Assembly (NCBI GenBank): GCA_002067965.1
Contig: MVRN01000033.1
Span: 21,991-85,990, forward strand
DNA from: Pelotomaculum sp. PtaU1.Bin035
Lineage (GTDB): Bacteria; Bacillota; Desulfotomaculia; Desulfotomaculales; Pelotomaculaceae
Reading direction: 5' to 3'
Length of the DNA: 64,000 nt
Shown here: positions 28,212 through 39,422 of the stretch, in pieces
How the letters are laid out: every line of letters begins with the position of its first letter
Numbering within the stretch: position 1 is the stretch's first letter
Program-made: the position numbers and the translations under genes
The notes under the pieces: generated by a model
What the model was told of the DNA's origin: nothing
What the model saw: only the letters and a program-made list of their open reading frames with translations
The model's database searches: none

Positions 28212-28910
28212 ATGGGTGTAATTTCAATGAAACAACTACTGGAAGCGGGTGTTCATTTCGGTCATCAAACCCGACGTTGGAATCCTAAGATGGCTCCTTA
28301 TATTTTTACAGATCGTAACGGCATCTATATTATAGATCTCCAAAAGACGGTAAAAAAGGTTGAAGATGCGTATAATTTTGTAAAGCAGCTTTCCAGCGAA
28401 GGGGATTATATCCTTTTCGTCGGTACGAAAAAGCAGGCTCAGGAGTCAGTGCGGGAAGAAGCGGAACGGTGCGGTATGTTTTATGTAAATCAGCGCTGGC
28501 TGGGTGGTATGCTTACTAATTTCCAGACTATCAGACGCCGGATCGACCGGCTTCACGAGTTGGAAAAAATGGAATCTAACGGCATTATGGAAGTGCTTCC
28601 CAAAAAAGAAGTAGCTGAATTGATGCACGAGAAGGAAAAACTGCAAAAGTTTTTAGGTGGTATTAAAGATATGCGGCGATTGCCGGGGGCGCTATTCGTG
28701 ATAGATCCCCGCAAGGAACGTATCGCTGTTGCCGAAGCGCGGAAATTAGGCATTCCCATCGTCGCTATTGTGGATACCAACTGTGATCCTGACGAGATAG
28801 ATTACATTATACCAGGCAATGACGATGCCATAAGGGCGGTTCGCCTGTTAACCGGCAAGATAGCTGAGGCTGTTCTCGAAGGCAAACAGGGAGAACAACT
28901 TGCTGAATAA
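28212..28910 (+). CDS. rpsB: 30S ribosomal protein S2
   Basis: Ribosomal protein of 232 residues, normal length. The first 20 residues carry the family pattern ([20 protein letters not shown]), and [16 protein letters not shown] and [20 protein letters not shown] are further hallmarks. It heads the classical rpsB-tsf-pyrH-frr cluster. A long pyrimidine/purine-rich gap of 144 bases separates it from tsf. Confidence 0.97.
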   Translation: MGVISMKQLLEAGVHFGHQTRRWNPKMAPYIFTDRNGIYIIDLQKTVKKVEDAYNFVKQLSSEGDYILFVGTKKQAQESVREEAERCGMFYVNQRWLGGMLTNFQTIRRRIDRLHELEKMESNGIMEVLPKKEVAELMHEKEKLQKFLGGIKDMRRLPGALFVIDPRKERIAVAEARKLGIPIVAIVDTNCDPDEIDYIIPGNDDAIRAVRLLTGKIAEAVLEGKQGEQLAE

Positions 28911-29054
28911 GTTTAAATTCAGGCGGGGGCTGTCTACTAGGGTAACCCCTGCCTTCTTTCTGTCTAGTTATCTACGTTTGATTGGCCAGAAGCTAACTTG
29001 GATATAATAAAGTATACATGAAAAGAAAGGTCAATAAAGGAGGATCTTGAAATT

Positions 29055-29714
29055 ATGTCTGTATCGGCCAGTTTAGTTAAAGAGCTTCGCGAACGCACCG
29101 GGGCCGGCATGATGGACTGCAAAAAAGCTCTAAGTGAAGCCAATGGTGACATTGAAAAAGCTGCTGATTATCTCAGGGAAAAAGGTTTGGCGGCTGCGGC
29201 AAAAAAAGCGGGGCGGATCGCGGCGGAAGGCCTGGTAGAATCTTACATACACGGAGCCGGACGGATCGGCGTACTGGTTGAGGTAAACTGCGAAACCGAT
29301 TTTGTGGCTAAGACAGAGGAATTCAAAGCTTTTGTAAGGGATATAGCCATGCAGATTGCCGCTGCCAGGCCCGAGTATGTTAACAAAGAGGATGTCCCGC
29401 CAGAAGCGGTGGAAAAAGAGCGGGGAATATTGCGAGCCCAGGCGCTCAACGAGGGCAAGCCGGAGAAAATTGTTGATAAGATGGTAACAGGGCGCATAGA
29501 AAAATATTATAAAGAAGTATGTTTAATGGAACAGCCTTTCATTAAAGACCCTGATATTGCCGTAAAACAGATTCTGACGGAAAAGATCGCAAAAATAGGT
29601 GAAAAGATTAGTATCAGGCGTTTCGCCCGCTTTGAGCTGGGTGAGGGGATTCAAAAAAGACAGAACGACTTGGCTGCAGAAGTTGAGGCAGCAACCCTGA
29701 ATGCAGGTAAATAA
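29055..29714 (+). CDS. tsf: elongation factor Ts
   Basis: Nucleotide-exchange factor for EF-Tu, 219 residues. The N-terminal UBA-like part shows [19 protein letters not shown] and the core shows [16 protein letters not shown]. The protein is of the short type (about 215-220 residues) known from Thermus and many Clostridia and lacks the extended dimerisation module of the E. coli protein. AAAGGAGGATC lies before the ATG. Confidence 0.96.
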   Translation: MSVSASLVKELRERTGAGMMDCKKALSEANGDIEKAADYLREKGLAAAAKKAGRIAAEGLVESYIHGAGRIGVLVEVNCETDFVAKTEEFKAFVRDIAMQIAAARPEYVNKEDVPPEAVEKERGILRAQALNEGKPEKIVDKMVTGRIEKYYKEVCLMEQPFIKDPDIAVKQILTEKIAKIGEKISIRRFARFELGEGIQKRQNDLAAEVEAATLNAGK

Positions 29715-29748
29715 ATTTTAGCAAGAGGATTTTTGGGCTAAACCGTAG

Positions 29749-31060
<1,312 letters not shown>

Positions 31061-31270
31061 ATGGATGGATATCCCGATGTCGCCGGATTGCCGTTGAGTG
31101 AAGCTATTGAACAGTGTAAAGCGCTGGGGTTTGAAGTGGATATAGTAATTACCCGGCCTGTCAGAGATGTGCCTGGCGGGAAGCTGCGGGCCGTGCGTTT
31201 TAATATAGTCTCAAAGAATAATGGGGTGTTAACTGTGGTAGTTGAAGATACAAGGAAGGGAGGTGGATGA
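31061..31270 (+). CDS. small PASTA-like protein
   Basis: Protein of 69 residues immediately after frr (the TAG and ATG abut). GYPDVAGLPLSEAIEQC and LGFEVDIV follow the PASTA pattern: PDVxGxSxxEAxxxLxxxGF followed by a beta strand. There is no signal peptide, kinase or penicillin-binding domain, so it is a single PASTA-like unit in the cytoplasm. Function unknown. It is placed between ribosome recycling and a ferredoxin gene, with the ferredoxin start 4 bases after its stop. Confidence 0.65.
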   Translation: MDGYPDVAGLPLSEAIEQCKALGFEVDIVITRPVRDVPGGKLRAVRFNIVSKNNGVLTVVVEDTRKGGG

Positions 31271-31273
31271 GAG

Positions 31274-31444
31274 GTGGCATACAAAATAACTGATGAATGC
31301 TTGACATGCGGCACCTGTATAGATTCTTGTCCCAATGAAGCAATTATTGAAGACGGCGACGCTTATAAGATTGATCTTGATAAATGTGAGAATTGTGGCG
31401 TCTGCATTGATTCCTGCCCCGCAGGAGCCATTATTGAAGAGTAG
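31274..31444 (+). CDS. 2[4Fe-4S] ferredoxin
   Basis: Gene of 56 codons starting with GTG. It has two full cluster motifs: CLTCGTCIDSCP near the N terminus and CENCGVCIDSCP near the C terminus, each followed by a conserved small hydrophobic turn. This is the clostridial-type ferredoxin that carries two [4Fe-4S] clusters and low-potential electrons. GGGAGGTGG lies upstream and a terminator begins 7 bases after the stop, which confirms it ends the rpsB operon. It may serve dxr/ispG-type enzymes or general anaerobic metabolism; the partner is not shown by sequence. Confidence 0.93.
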   Translation: MAYKITDECLTCGTCIDSCPNEAIIEDGDAYKIDLDKCENCGVCIDSCPAGAIIEE

Positions 31445-31450
31445 CGAATT

Positions 31451-31478
31451 AACCCCCTCACATACGAGGGGGTTGTTT
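31451..31478 (+). terminator. intrinsic terminator after ferredoxin gene
   Basis: AACCCCCTC (31451-31459) pairs perfectly with GAGGGGGTT (31466-31474) across a 6-base loop, followed by GTTTAT. Confidence 0.85.
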
Positions 31479-31524
31479 ATATAATAATATACCTGCTAAA
31501 GTTCCCGGGGGAGGCCGGTCTTTT

Positions 31525-32322
31525 ATGATCAATAGAATTCTCGACTTCATACGTCCAAATAAGTTTAGTGATACTGGTCAGGAAGTTCAGGAACTAATGA
31601 AAACAATCGATAAACAAAGGTTGCCCAGGCATATCGCTATCATTATGGACGGTAACGGGCGTTGGGCACAAAAGCAAGGACTACCTCGCGCTTTCGGCCA
31701 CCGGGCGGGTGTGGAATCCCTAAGGGATATAATAAAATTATGTTGTGAATTAAAAATTCAAATATTGACAGTCTATGCCTTTTCTACTGAGAATTGGAAG
31801 AGACCCCGGGAAGAAATAAATGTCCTGATGGACCTATTGGTAGAATACCTAAAAAAAGAAATTCAGGAATTATGTAAAAATGGAGTTCGTATTAACCCGA
31901 TCGGCAGGTTGGGTGAGTTGCCGCGGCCAGCCCTGGATGCCCTGTCAGCAGCTGTAAAATTAAGCAGTGATAATAATGGGTTGATTCTGAACCTGGCACT
32001 GAACTATGGAGGGCGCACGGAAATTATCGACGCAATCCGCGCTATCGCAACCGATGTTGAAACAGGCCGCCTGAAGGCCGGCCAGATTAATAATGACACG
32101 GTCGCTGCCCACCTATATACGGCAGGCCAGCCCGACCCTGATTTATTAATCAGGCCCTCCGGTGATTTCCGGATAAGCAACTTTTTACTCTGGCAGTTGG
32201 CCTATACAGAATTTTGGCTCACTTCCACGCTGTGGCCCGACTTCCGGCGCATTCACTTATTGCGTGCCATGGTTGATTTCCAGCGGCGGGAGCGTCGTTT
32301 CGGAGGGTTAAAGGACGAGTGA
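31525..32322 (+). CDS. uppS: isoprenyl (undecaprenyl) diphosphate synthase
   Basis: cis-Prenyltransferase of 265 residues that makes the C55 lipid carrier for cell-wall synthesis. The catalytic aspartate is Asp42 in IIMDGNGRWA; GHRAGVE, YAFSTENWKRP and the C-terminal LLIRPSGDFRISNFLLWQLA are typical. An extra 25-30 residue N-terminal extension explains the length. GGGGGAGG lies before the ATG. It begins the isoprenoid/phospholipid run with cdsA, dxr and ispG. Confidence 0.95.
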   Translation: MINRILDFIRPNKFSDTGQEVQELMKTIDKQRLPRHIAIIMDGNGRWAQKQGLPRAFGHRAGVESLRDIIKLCCELKIQILTVYAFSTENWKRPREEINVLMDLLVEYLKKEIQELCKNGVRINPIGRLGELPRPALDALSAAVKLSSDNNGLILNLALNYGGRTEIIDAIRAIATDVETGRLKAGQINNDTVAAHLYTAGQPDPDLLIRPSGDFRISNFLLWQLAYTEFWLTSTLWPDFRRIHLLRAMVDFQRRERRFGGLKDE

Positions 32323-32403
32323 ACTCGTTTAGCTTCCGCCAAACTTCGGGACTTCGGTGAGGGATTCTACCCCCAAAAGTCTGAAACGGCAACTTCATCC
32401 GTT

Positions 32404-32453
32404 GGGGACATTCCTCCGACCCCAAAGTAAGGCTCCAAAGAGAGGTGTGTCCC
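32404..32453. repeat. imperfect inverted repeat between uppS and cdsA
   Basis: GGGGACATTCCTC (32404-32416) is an imperfect reverse complement of GAGAGGTGTGTCCC (32440-32453). It sits in a 193-base gap that is unusually long for this tight operon and differs in composition from the genes. It looks like a degenerate REP-type or transposon-end remnant. No T-run follows, so it is not a simple terminator. Confidence 0.4.
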
Positions 32454-32515
32454 TTTACTTTATATATGTGAGGGGCTTTGAAATCTGATAAACAACCGGA
32501 CAGGTTGGTGAAAAC

Positions 32516-33310
32516 GTGCTCTATCAAAGAGTTTTGAGCGCCTTAGTAGGCGCACCTGTGATTGTCCTGGCTGTTTGGCATGCGGGTGTCCCACTGCTGT
32601 TGTTGACCGGATTAATAATTTTTCTTGGATTAAGTGAAATGACGGAGATGCTTTCCAGGCTGGGAATCAAACCTTCGTTATGGCTGGCCATGGCCGGAGG
32701 TTTAATCTTAGTTAGCGGCGCATATCTTTATCATGACGGTTATCCGGGGCCGACCATCACGGTTATTTTGTTTATGCAGTTGATCGCGACTGTAGTGTGT
32801 TATCCGTGTTACTCGCTCCTGGACAGTGCGGGTACCCTGATGGGAACGCTTTATGTGGGCCTTATGTGTTATTTTTACCTTTTGAGGACCCTGCCTGACG
32901 GGTGGATCTGGCTTATTTTTATGTTTGCCGGAACATGGACCTGTGATACTGCTGCTTATTTTGTTGGAAGGGCTTTCGGCAGGAGACGGATAGCTCCGGT
33001 ATTAAGTCCGAAAAAAACGCTGGAAGGAGCCATGGGTGGTTTGCTGGGAAGCACATTTATCGCATATTTATTTGCAATTATTTATCCTTTTTTATCCATG
33101 CACATGCCCAAGTTGTTATTGTTGGGACTGTTGCTGGGGGCCGCCGCCGAGGTGGGTGACCTGCTCGAGTCAGCATTTAAAAGGCAAGCGGGACTAAAAG
33201 ACTCCAGTTCATTGATACCAGGACACGGCGGGATTCTCGACCGTTTTGACAGCGCTTTGTTTACCGCTCCTCTCGTCTACTATTACGTGAGGTTATTTAT
33301 AATAAGTTGA
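32516..33310 (+). CDS. cdsA: phosphatidate cytidylyltransferase
   Basis: Polytopic membrane enzyme of 264 residues that makes CDP-diacylglycerol. Seven to eight hydrophobic segments are visible. The family signature lies near the C terminus as KRQAGLKDSSSLIPGHGGILDRFDS. TWTCDTAAYFVGRAFGRRR and SPKKTLEGAMGG are also conserved. Start GTG. The ytvI-like gene starts a few bases after its stop. Confidence 0.94.
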   Translation: MLYQRVLSALVGAPVIVLAVWHAGVPLLLLTGLIIFLGLSEMTEMLSRLGIKPSLWLAMAGGLILVSGAYLYHDGYPGPTITVILFMQLIATVVCYPCYSLLDSAGTLMGTLYVGLMCYFYLLRTLPDGWIWLIFMFAGTWTCDTAAYFVGRAFGRRRIAPVLSPKKTLEGAMGGLLGSTFIAYLFAIIYPFLSMHMPKLLLLGLLLGAAAEVGDLLESAFKRQAGLKDSSSLIPGHGGILDRFDSALFTAPLVYYYVRLFIIS

Positions 33311-33325
33311 GGTGTGTGTTTAAAA

Positions 33326-34366
33326 GTGCAAAAAACCTTGCTTGTAATCATTTATATATTTATAGCTGTTGTAATTGTAATGGCTGCTATAACGTACGTA
33401 TTGCCAATATTGGTTCCGTTTATTATCGCCCTCGTGTTCAGTATCCTGATGGAGCCTGTAATCAGGACTTTGCAGCACAGGGCAAAATTACCCCGCGGAA
33501 TTTCCACCCTTGTGGCTATGGTTATTGTATTTGGCGGAATCGGGATTATTTTTACCGCTGTTATATTGCAACTGGTTGCGGAGTTGATTCAGCTTTCTGT
33601 TTCATTGCCTGGGATTGCCTCGGAATTCAGGGTTTATTATCAAGATTTGCTTGAAAAAGCAACGGCATTTTATGTAAATCTTCCTCCGGGGGTTACTGCC
33701 AACCTTGAGCAGAATATAACCAGTCTTGCTGCAAATCTCCAGGGTCTGATCAGCGGGGCTGTGAATTCAATTCTACAAGTTGTTTCAATGGTTCCAGGTA
33801 CACTGACTATCCTAGTGGTGAGCGGGCTGGCCACATATTTTTTTGCGCGGGACCGCTACCAGATTGTTGAATTTTTATTGCGTTTTATTCCGGACCCATG
33901 GGGAGAGAAAATTGTTCAAGTAATGCACGAAATATCTACAGCTTTTGTAGGCTATCTGCGTGCCCAGGCTATATTGATATCCATAACCACTGTTTTGAGC
34001 ATTATGGGTTTCTATTTAATCGGTGCGAATTACGCCCTGACAATAGGTTTATTAGTGGGTTTTTTTGACCTTATCCCTGTCCTTGGCCCGGCAACGGTCT
34101 ATCTCCCCTTGATAATCTGGGCCTTTGCCACAGGAGCTGCCAGTTTTGGAATTAAACTAATAGTTTTATATGGAGTAGTGCTATTGGTACGGCAGGTATC
34201 CGAAACCAAAATTGTTTCTGCCAGTATCGGCCTTCATCCTCTGGCAACTCTTCTGGCAATGTATGCCGGCTTAAAAACGATGGGATTTCTGGGTTTGGTG
34301 ATGGGCCCGATCTTGTTGATTGCCATACAGGCGACAATAAAATCAGGAGTAGTGAAACTTAAGTAA
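33326..34366 (+). CDS. YtvI-like AI-2E family sporulation membrane protein
   Basis: Polytopic membrane protein of 346 residues in the AI-2E transporter superfamily. It is closest in pattern to YtvI of spore formers, with about seven hydrophobic segments. The central soluble loop is followed by FFARDRYQI, and GFFDLIPVLGPATVYLPLIIW and ASIGLHPLATLLAMYAGLK are conserved. The start is uncertain: GTG 33326 fits GAGGTG at 33309-33314, while GTG 33314 overlaps that site. The transported substrate, if any, is unknown. Its place inside the cdsA-dxr operon is as expected in this group. Confidence 0.75.
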   Translation: MQKTLLVIIYIFIAVVIVMAAITYVLPILVPFIIALVFSILMEPVIRTLQHRAKLPRGISTLVAMVIVFGGIGIIFTAVILQLVAELIQLSVSLPGIASEFRVYYQDLLEKATAFYVNLPPGVTANLEQNITSLAANLQGLISGAVNSILQVVSMVPGTLTILVVSGLATYFFARDRYQIVEFLLRFIPDPWGEKIVQVMHEISTAFVGYLRAQAILISITTVLSIMGFYLIGANYALTIGLLVGFFDLIPVLGPATVYLPLIIWAFATGAASFGIKLIVLYGVVLLVRQVSETKIVSASIGLHPLATLLAMYAGLKTMGFLGLVMGPILLIAIQATIKSGVVKLK

Positions 34367-34422
34367 AATAATAATAAGAAAGTCAAGTAAGAATATACAA
34401 TTAAGATATTTTGGGAGCTATC

Positions 34423-35592
34423 ATGAAAAAAGTAGTAATCCTTGGCAGTACCGGTTCCATTGGCCGGCAGACATTGGAAGTTATTCGCAGCCTGCCCGGT
34501 AAATTTAAAGTGGTGGGTTTGGCAGCCGGAAAAAACTGGCGTGTTTTGTCGGAACAGGTGAAAGAATTCCAGCCTGAAGTTGCTGTTATAGCTGGTGAAC
34601 AGGAACTAAATCATTTTCGTGGTGAGCTTGTTCCCTCTGAGACCCCGGATCTAGCGTGGGGGAGAACTGGGATGGAAAGCCTGGCCAAGCTGCCGCAGGC
34701 TGATATAGTTGTGGTTGCAGTAACGGGCACGCTGGGGATCCTCCCGACCATTGCCGCAATTAGCGCCGGTAAGGTTGTTGCTCTGGCAAATAAAGAAACA
34801 CTTGTAGCCGCCGGACATCTGGTCATGGACCTGGTTGCCCGGAAGAAAGCTGCTCTCCTTCCCGTTGACAGTGAACATTCGGCGATCTGGCAGTGCCTGA
34901 ACGGCGAAAGCCAAAGTGCTGTTCAAAAAATCATTCTCACGGCTTCCGGAGGGCCATTTCGTACTATGAATAAGGTGGATTTGGAAAACGTAACTGTTGA
35001 TATGGCGCTTTGTCATCCGAACTGGCAAATGGGTGAAAAAATAACAATTGATTCAGCGACTTTGATGAATAAAGGGCTTGAAGTTATTGAAGCAAAATGG
35101 TTGTTTGGGGTATGCTATAAACAAATTGAGGTTGTTGTTCACCCGCAAAGTATAATACATTCGGCAGTTGAGTTTCTCGACGGATCGGTTATAGCGCAGA
35201 TGGGGTTGCCGGACATGCGTCTGCCCATTCAGTACGCCTTGACCTATCCGGAGCGCCTCCCTGGTAGTTTTCCTAGGTTGAAGCTAATCGATCTACAGGG
35301 ATTGACTTTTGAGGCTCCTGACGCTAATAAATTTCTTTCATTAAAACTTGCTTATGATGCCGGAGAGACCGGCGGAACCATGCCGGCTGTGCTTAATGCG
35401 GCAAATGAAATTGCTGTTAGCTCATTTTTAAAAAGAGAGATCCGATTTCAGACAATTCCTATTCTGGTTGGCGCGGTTATGGAAAAGCACCTGACAGTCA
35501 GCCGGCCGGGTCTTGAGGAAATTGTGGAAGCCGACCGTTGGGCTAGGAAAACCGGGGTCGAGTTGATAAAGAGCTTAAGGTGGTGTGTCTGA
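34423..35592 (+). CDS. dxr: 1-deoxy-D-xylulose 5-phosphate reductoisomerase
   Basis: NADPH enzyme of 389 residues that catalyses the first committed step of the MEP isoprenoid pathway. ILGSTGSIGRQTLEV binds NADPH, ALANKETLVAAGHL and LPVDSEHSAIWQ include metal ligands, and ILTASGGPFR is the catalytic loop. ATG 34423 is preferred over TTG 34411 on spacing to GGGAG. Its TGA shares a base with the rseP start. Confidence 0.96.
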   Translation: MKKVVILGSTGSIGRQTLEVIRSLPGKFKVVGLAAGKNWRVLSEQVKEFQPEVAVIAGEQELNHFRGELVPSETPDLAWGRTGMESLAKLPQADIVVVAVTGTLGILPTIAAISAGKVVALANKETLVAAGHLVMDLVARKKAALLPVDSEHSAIWQCLNGESQSAVQKIILTASGGPFRTMNKVDLENVTVDMALCHPNWQMGEKITIDSATLMNKGLEVIEAKWLFGVCYKQIEVVVHPQSIIHSAVEFLDGSVIAQMGLPDMRLPIQYALTYPERLPGSFPRLKLIDLQGLTFEAPDANKFLSLKLAYDAGETGGTMPAVLNAANEIAVSSFLKREIRFQTIPILVGAVMEKHLTVSRPGLEEIVEADRWARKTGVELIKSLRWCV

Positions 35593-36641
35593 TGTTAACT
35601 TTTATCGCATCAGTGTTTGTGTTCGGGATGTTAATTTTATTTCATGAGCTTGGTCACTTTACAGTCGCTAAATTGGCCGGTGTCAAAGTATATGAATTCA
35701 GCCTGGGATTTGGACCCAAGTTGTTCAGTATCCCTAGAGGAGAGACCTCTTATAACTTGCGCGTCCTGCCATTAGGTGGTTTTGTTCGCATGGCGGGAAT
35801 GGATCCAAATGAGGAAGAGATCGAAGATGATGAGCGAAGTTTTAATAAAAAAACTATCGGACAGCGAGTAGCCGTGATTTTTGCCGGACCGCTGATGAAT
35901 TTTTTGCTGGCCATGGTTTTGCTGGTGCTTATTTTTATGATTCAAGGCTTTCCCATTGCCACAACCGGGATAAAGGACGTATTACCCGGTTACCCCGCGG
36001 TGGAAGCCGGTCTTGCCGCGGGAGATAAAATTGTAGCTATAAACGGCCTGCGGGTGGAGGCCTGGGAAGAGGTTGTCTCTTTAATCAACGAACAACCGGA
36101 GGAAAAAATAGCCGTAACCGTACTGCGGGGTGATACTGAACATAATTTTGAAATAATAACAATAAAAGATGAAAATGGCCAGGGGAAGATTGGTATTGTG
36201 CCGGAATCCGGCTACAAGAAAATGGGCTTGGTTCCTGCCGCGTTAATGGGAGCAGAGTGGACCGGAAGAATAACTTTAATGGTACTGGACTTTTTAGCTA
36301 AAATGATTTTCGGCCAGGCGCCGGCAGAATTTGGCGGCCCGGTGCGGGTGGTTAATGAAATTGGCAAGGCCGCGCAAGTAGGTTTTTTTTTCCTGCTCCA
36401 ATTGGCAGCCTTTTTGAGTATAAATCTGGGATTATTTAATCTATTCCCGATCCCGGCCTTGGACGGCAGCCGGATCCTGTTCCTGGCCTGGGAAAAAGTA
36501 GGTGGACGGCCGTTAGACCCTATCAAGGAGAATTATATTCACCTGGTAGGCTTGGGGCTGCTGCTGCTGCTGATGGTGGTAATTACTTATAATGACATCC
36601 TGCAGATATATGTGTTAGATCAGGTACCGGGACAACGATGA
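35592..36641 (+). CDS. rseP: RIP metalloprotease RseP
   Basis: Site-2 intramembrane protease of 349 residues. HELGH (His18, Glu19, His22) lies in the first helix and the third zinc ligand is in NLFPIPALDGSRIL. One PDZ domain lies at about residues 105-190 (LPGYPAVEAGLAAGDKIVAING). It cleaves anti-sigma factors or signal-peptide remnants. ATG 35592 overlaps the dxr stop and has AGGTGG at normal spacing; upstream GTGs do not. Confidence 0.94.
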   Translation: MLTFIASVFVFGMLILFHELGHFTVAKLAGVKVYEFSLGFGPKLFSIPRGETSYNLRVLPLGGFVRMAGMDPNEEEIEDDERSFNKKTIGQRVAVIFAGPLMNFLLAMVLLVLIFMIQGFPIATTGIKDVLPGYPAVEAGLAAGDKIVAINGLRVEAWEEVVSLINEQPEEKIAVTVLRGDTEHNFEIITIKDENGQGKIGIVPESGYKKMGLVPAALMGAEWTGRITLMVLDFLAKMIFGQAPAEFGGPVRVVNEIGKAAQVGFFFLLQLAAFLSINLGLFNLFPIPALDGSRILFLAWEKVGGRPLDPIKENYIHLVGLGLLLLLMVVITYNDILQIYVLDQVPGQR

Positions 36642-37687
36642 AGAGAAGAAGAACAAAGCCTGTTTTTGTCGGCAAAGTGCAGGTTGGCGGCGGGGCTCCG
36701 GTAAGTGTTCAGTCCATGACCAATACCGACACCAGAGATGTCCGTGCCACAATTTCCCAAATTAAAGAACTGACTGACAGTGGGTGTGAAATCGTCAGGG
36801 TTGCTCTACCTGACCTGGAGGCGGCAGAGGCATTGCCTGCGATTCTGAGAGGGATAAATATACCTCTGGTTGCTGACATCCACTTCGATTATCGCCTGGC
36901 GCTGGAGGCGATAAGAGCGGGAGTGAACGGGTTAAGAATAAACCCTGGCAATATTGGCGGGCGCGAACGGGTCGAAAAGGTGGCAGCGGCGGCCCGGGAT
37001 TACGGGGTGCCGATCCGCATCGGAGTAAACGCCGGATCACTGGAAAAGGAACTGATTGAGCGATATAACGGTATTACTGCTGCAGCGATGGCCGAAAGCG
37101 CCATGCGTCATGTAAAAATGCTTGAGGAATTTAATTTTACTGATATTAAGATATCTTTAAAATCTTCCGACCTTATTTTGATGTTGGAGGCATATCGCCT
37201 TCTAGCGGATAAAGTTGGTTATCCCTTTCATATCGGGGTAACCGAGGCTGGTACCGTAAGGTCCGGAACAGTTAAATCCGCTGTCGGGATTGGAATACTC
37301 TTAAATGAAGGGATTGGTGATACGATTAGGGTGTCCCTGACCGGGCACCCCCTTCATGAAGTCAGGGTGGGTTACGATATACTTAAAGCCTTGGGGATCC
37401 GCAAGAGAGGTGTTGAACTGATTTCCTGCCCTACATGCGGGCGTACGCAAATCGAACTGATTAAAATCGCCGAGGAAGTGGAGGAAAGGCTTCAGTTCCT
37501 GGATAAGCCGCTCAAAGTAGCTGTTATGGGTTGCGTGGTCAACGGTCCCGGCGAGGCTAGAGAGGCTGATGTTGGTATTGCCGGTGGTAAAGGAGCAGGG
37601 CTTATTTTTCGAAAAGGTAAGGTAATCCGCAAAGTGCCTGAAGAAAAGCTTGTGGAAGAATTGCTAAAAGAAGTAGAATTGCTATAA
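36638..37687 (+). CDS. ispG: 4-hydroxy-3-methylbut-2-enyl diphosphate synthase (IspG/GcpE)
   Basis: [4Fe-4S] enzyme of 349 residues that forms HMBPP in the MEP pathway. The TIM-barrel part carries [24 protein letters not shown] and RINPGNIG. The cluster cysteines are in [12 protein letters not shown] and [10 protein letters not shown]. It overlaps rseP by 4 bases (ATGA). Its electrons must come from a ferredoxin or flavodoxin; a ferredoxin gene lies 5 kb upstream at 31274. Confidence 0.96.
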   Translation: MKRRRTKPVFVGKVQVGGGAPVSVQSMTNTDTRDVRATISQIKELTDSGCEIVRVALPDLEAAEALPAILRGINIPLVADIHFDYRLALEAIRAGVNGLRINPGNIGGRERVEKVAAAARDYGVPIRIGVNAGSLEKELIERYNGITAAAMAESAMRHVKMLEEFNFTDIKISLKSSDLILMLEAYRLLADKVGYPFHIGVTEAGTVRSGTVKSAVGIGILLNEGIGDTIRVSLTGHPLHEVRVGYDILKALGIRKRGVELISCPTCGRTQIELIKIAEEVEERLQFLDKPLKVAVMGCVVNGPGEAREADVGIAGGKGAGLIFRKGKVIRKVPEEKLVEELLKEVELL

Positions 37688-37709
37688 AATATGCGCCGGG
37701 AGGAGTATC

Positions 37710-39422
37710 ATGCGAACGACGGAGTTATTCGCGCCGACATTAAGGGAAGTGCCTGCTGAGGCGGAGGTAATCAGCCATCAGCTTTTGTTGCGGGCTGGTT
37801 TTATACGCCGTGACGCTGCGGGAATCTACACTTATTTACCCTTAGCCATTCGTGTGCTTAAGAAGATTAGTCAGATTATCCGGGAGGAAATGGATCGGCA
37901 GGGCGGGCAGGAATTGCTTATGCCGATTATCCAGCCGGCCGAGCTTTGGCAGGAGTCTGGGCGTTGGGATGTATATGGGCCCGAACTCTTTCGCTTAAGA
38001 GACCGGCATGACCGGGAATTTGCCCTGGGACCCACCCACGAGGAAATTATTACCGCTCTAGTACGGGGGGAGGTCAACTCTTACAAGCAGCTTCCACTTT
38101 TACTGTACCAGATTCAGAATAAATACCGGGATGAGCGGCGGCCACGTTTCGGTTTGCTGCGCGGCCGGGAATTTATTATGAAAGACCTCTACTCTTTCGA
38201 CCGGGATAATGAAGGTTTGCAGGTAAGCTATATGAAAATGCACGAAGCATATACTCGGGTTTTCCGGCGGTGCGGATTGCGCTTTCGGCCGGTGGAAGCC
38301 GATTCCGGCGCTATTGGGGGCAGTGATACTCATGAATTCATGGTCCTGGCCGATTCCGGGGAAGCGTCAGTACTGTTTTGTGAGAACGGGGAGTGTGAAT
38401 ATGCCGCCAATGTGGAAAAAGCTGCGCCAGCCTGTGCAACTGCGGACTCGGGGGAGGATCAAAAGCCTCTTGGCGAGGTCCTGACTCCTGGTTCTCACAC
38501 TGTGGAAGAAGTAGCAGAATTTTTGCGCATGCCACCTCATAAGATTATTAAAACTCTGCTTTACGAAACAGAGAAAGAAGTTGTGGCGGCGCTGGTCAGG
38601 GGGGACCGGGACGTCAATGAAATTAAACTGTCAAACGCCTTGACTTGCTTGCGTTTGAAACTGGCCGGACCGGATACCGTCCGGGATGTAACTGGGGCGA
38701 TGGTTGGTTTTGCCGGTCCGGTGAATCTCAAAGGTGTTAAAATAGTTGCCGACCCGGAGGTAGCGGCCATGGTTAATGCTGTATGCGGCGCTAATATGGA
38801 CGATACCCATTTAACAAATGTCAATCCGGTTCGTGATTTCACCACGGACATTGTTTGTGATATCAGGATGGTACGGGCCGGTGAGCCGTGTCCCCGGTGT
38901 GGCGGGGCGCTATTGGAGGCAAAGGGGATCGAGGTCGGGCAGATTTTTAAATTGGGGGACAAGTACAGCAAAGTGTTGGGGGCTTTTTTCCGTGATGAAA
39001 GCGGCCAGAGCAGGCCGGTTATCATGGGCTGCTACGGCATTGGGGTCACCCGGACGATGGCTGCGGCAATTGAGCAGAACAACGACAAGGACGGGATTAT
39101 CTGGCCAGCCGCAATAGCGCCTTATCATGCTGTGGTCGTGCCTGTCAGTACGAAGGACGAATCACAGATGGCTATGGCGGAAGATGTATATGGCCGGCTG
39201 GTTGGAGCAGGGATTGAAGCAATGTTTGATGACCGCCCGGAACGTGCCGGAGTAAAGTTCAAAGATGCCGACCTGATCGGTTATCCACTGCGGATTACTA
39301 TCGGGACTAAGGCCATAACAAATAATCAGGTTGAAATCCGTGTGCGCAGGACCGGAGAAGTTATGATTATCCCAGTAGATGAGTTGGACAAATATGTTAT
39401 GGAGTTATTGGGTAGGTTGTAA
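37710..39422 (+). CDS. proS: prolyl-tRNA synthetase (bacterial type)
   Basis: Class II synthetase of 570 residues, with the bacterial INS editing domain between motifs 2 and 3 (about residues 225-390). [46 protein letters not shown] motif 2 and GCYGIGVTR motif 3 are clear. It charges tRNA-Pro and hydrolyses mischarged Ala-tRNA-Pro. The glycosyltransferase gene overlaps its stop by 1 base. GGGAGGAG lies before the ATG. Confidence 0.96.
   Translation: MRTTELFAPTLREVPAEAEVISHQLLLRAGFIRRDAAGIYTYLPLAIRVLKKISQIIREEMDRQGGQELLMPIIQPAELWQESGRWDVYGPELFRLRDRHDREFALGPTHEEIITALVRGEVNSYKQLPLLLYQIQNKYRDERRPRFGLLRGREFIMKDLYSFDRDNEGLQVSYMKMHEAYTRVFRRCGLRFRPVEADSGAIGGSDTHEFMVLADSGEASVLFCENGECEYAANVEKAAPACATADSGEDQKPLGEVLTPGSHTVEEVAEFLRMPPHKIIKTLLYETEKEVVAALVRGDRDVNEIKLSNALTCLRLKLAGPDTVRDVTGAMVGFAGPVNLKGVKIVADPEVAAMVNAVCGANMDDTHLTNVNPVRDFTTDIVCDIRMVRAGEPCPRCGGALLEAKGIEVGQIFKLGDKYSKVLGAFFRDESGQSRPVIMGCYGIGVTRTMAAAIEQNNDKDGIIWPAAIAPYHAVVVPVSTKDESQMAMAEDVYGRLVGAGIEAMFDDRPERAGVKFKDADLIGYPLRITIGTKAITNNQVEIRVRRTGEVMIIPVDELDKYVMELLGRL

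Noticed and set aside
33307..33654. 115-codon alternative frame inside the ytvI-like gene
   Set aside because: It is a shadow of the membrane protein in another frame with cysteine- and tyrosine-rich nonsense composition.
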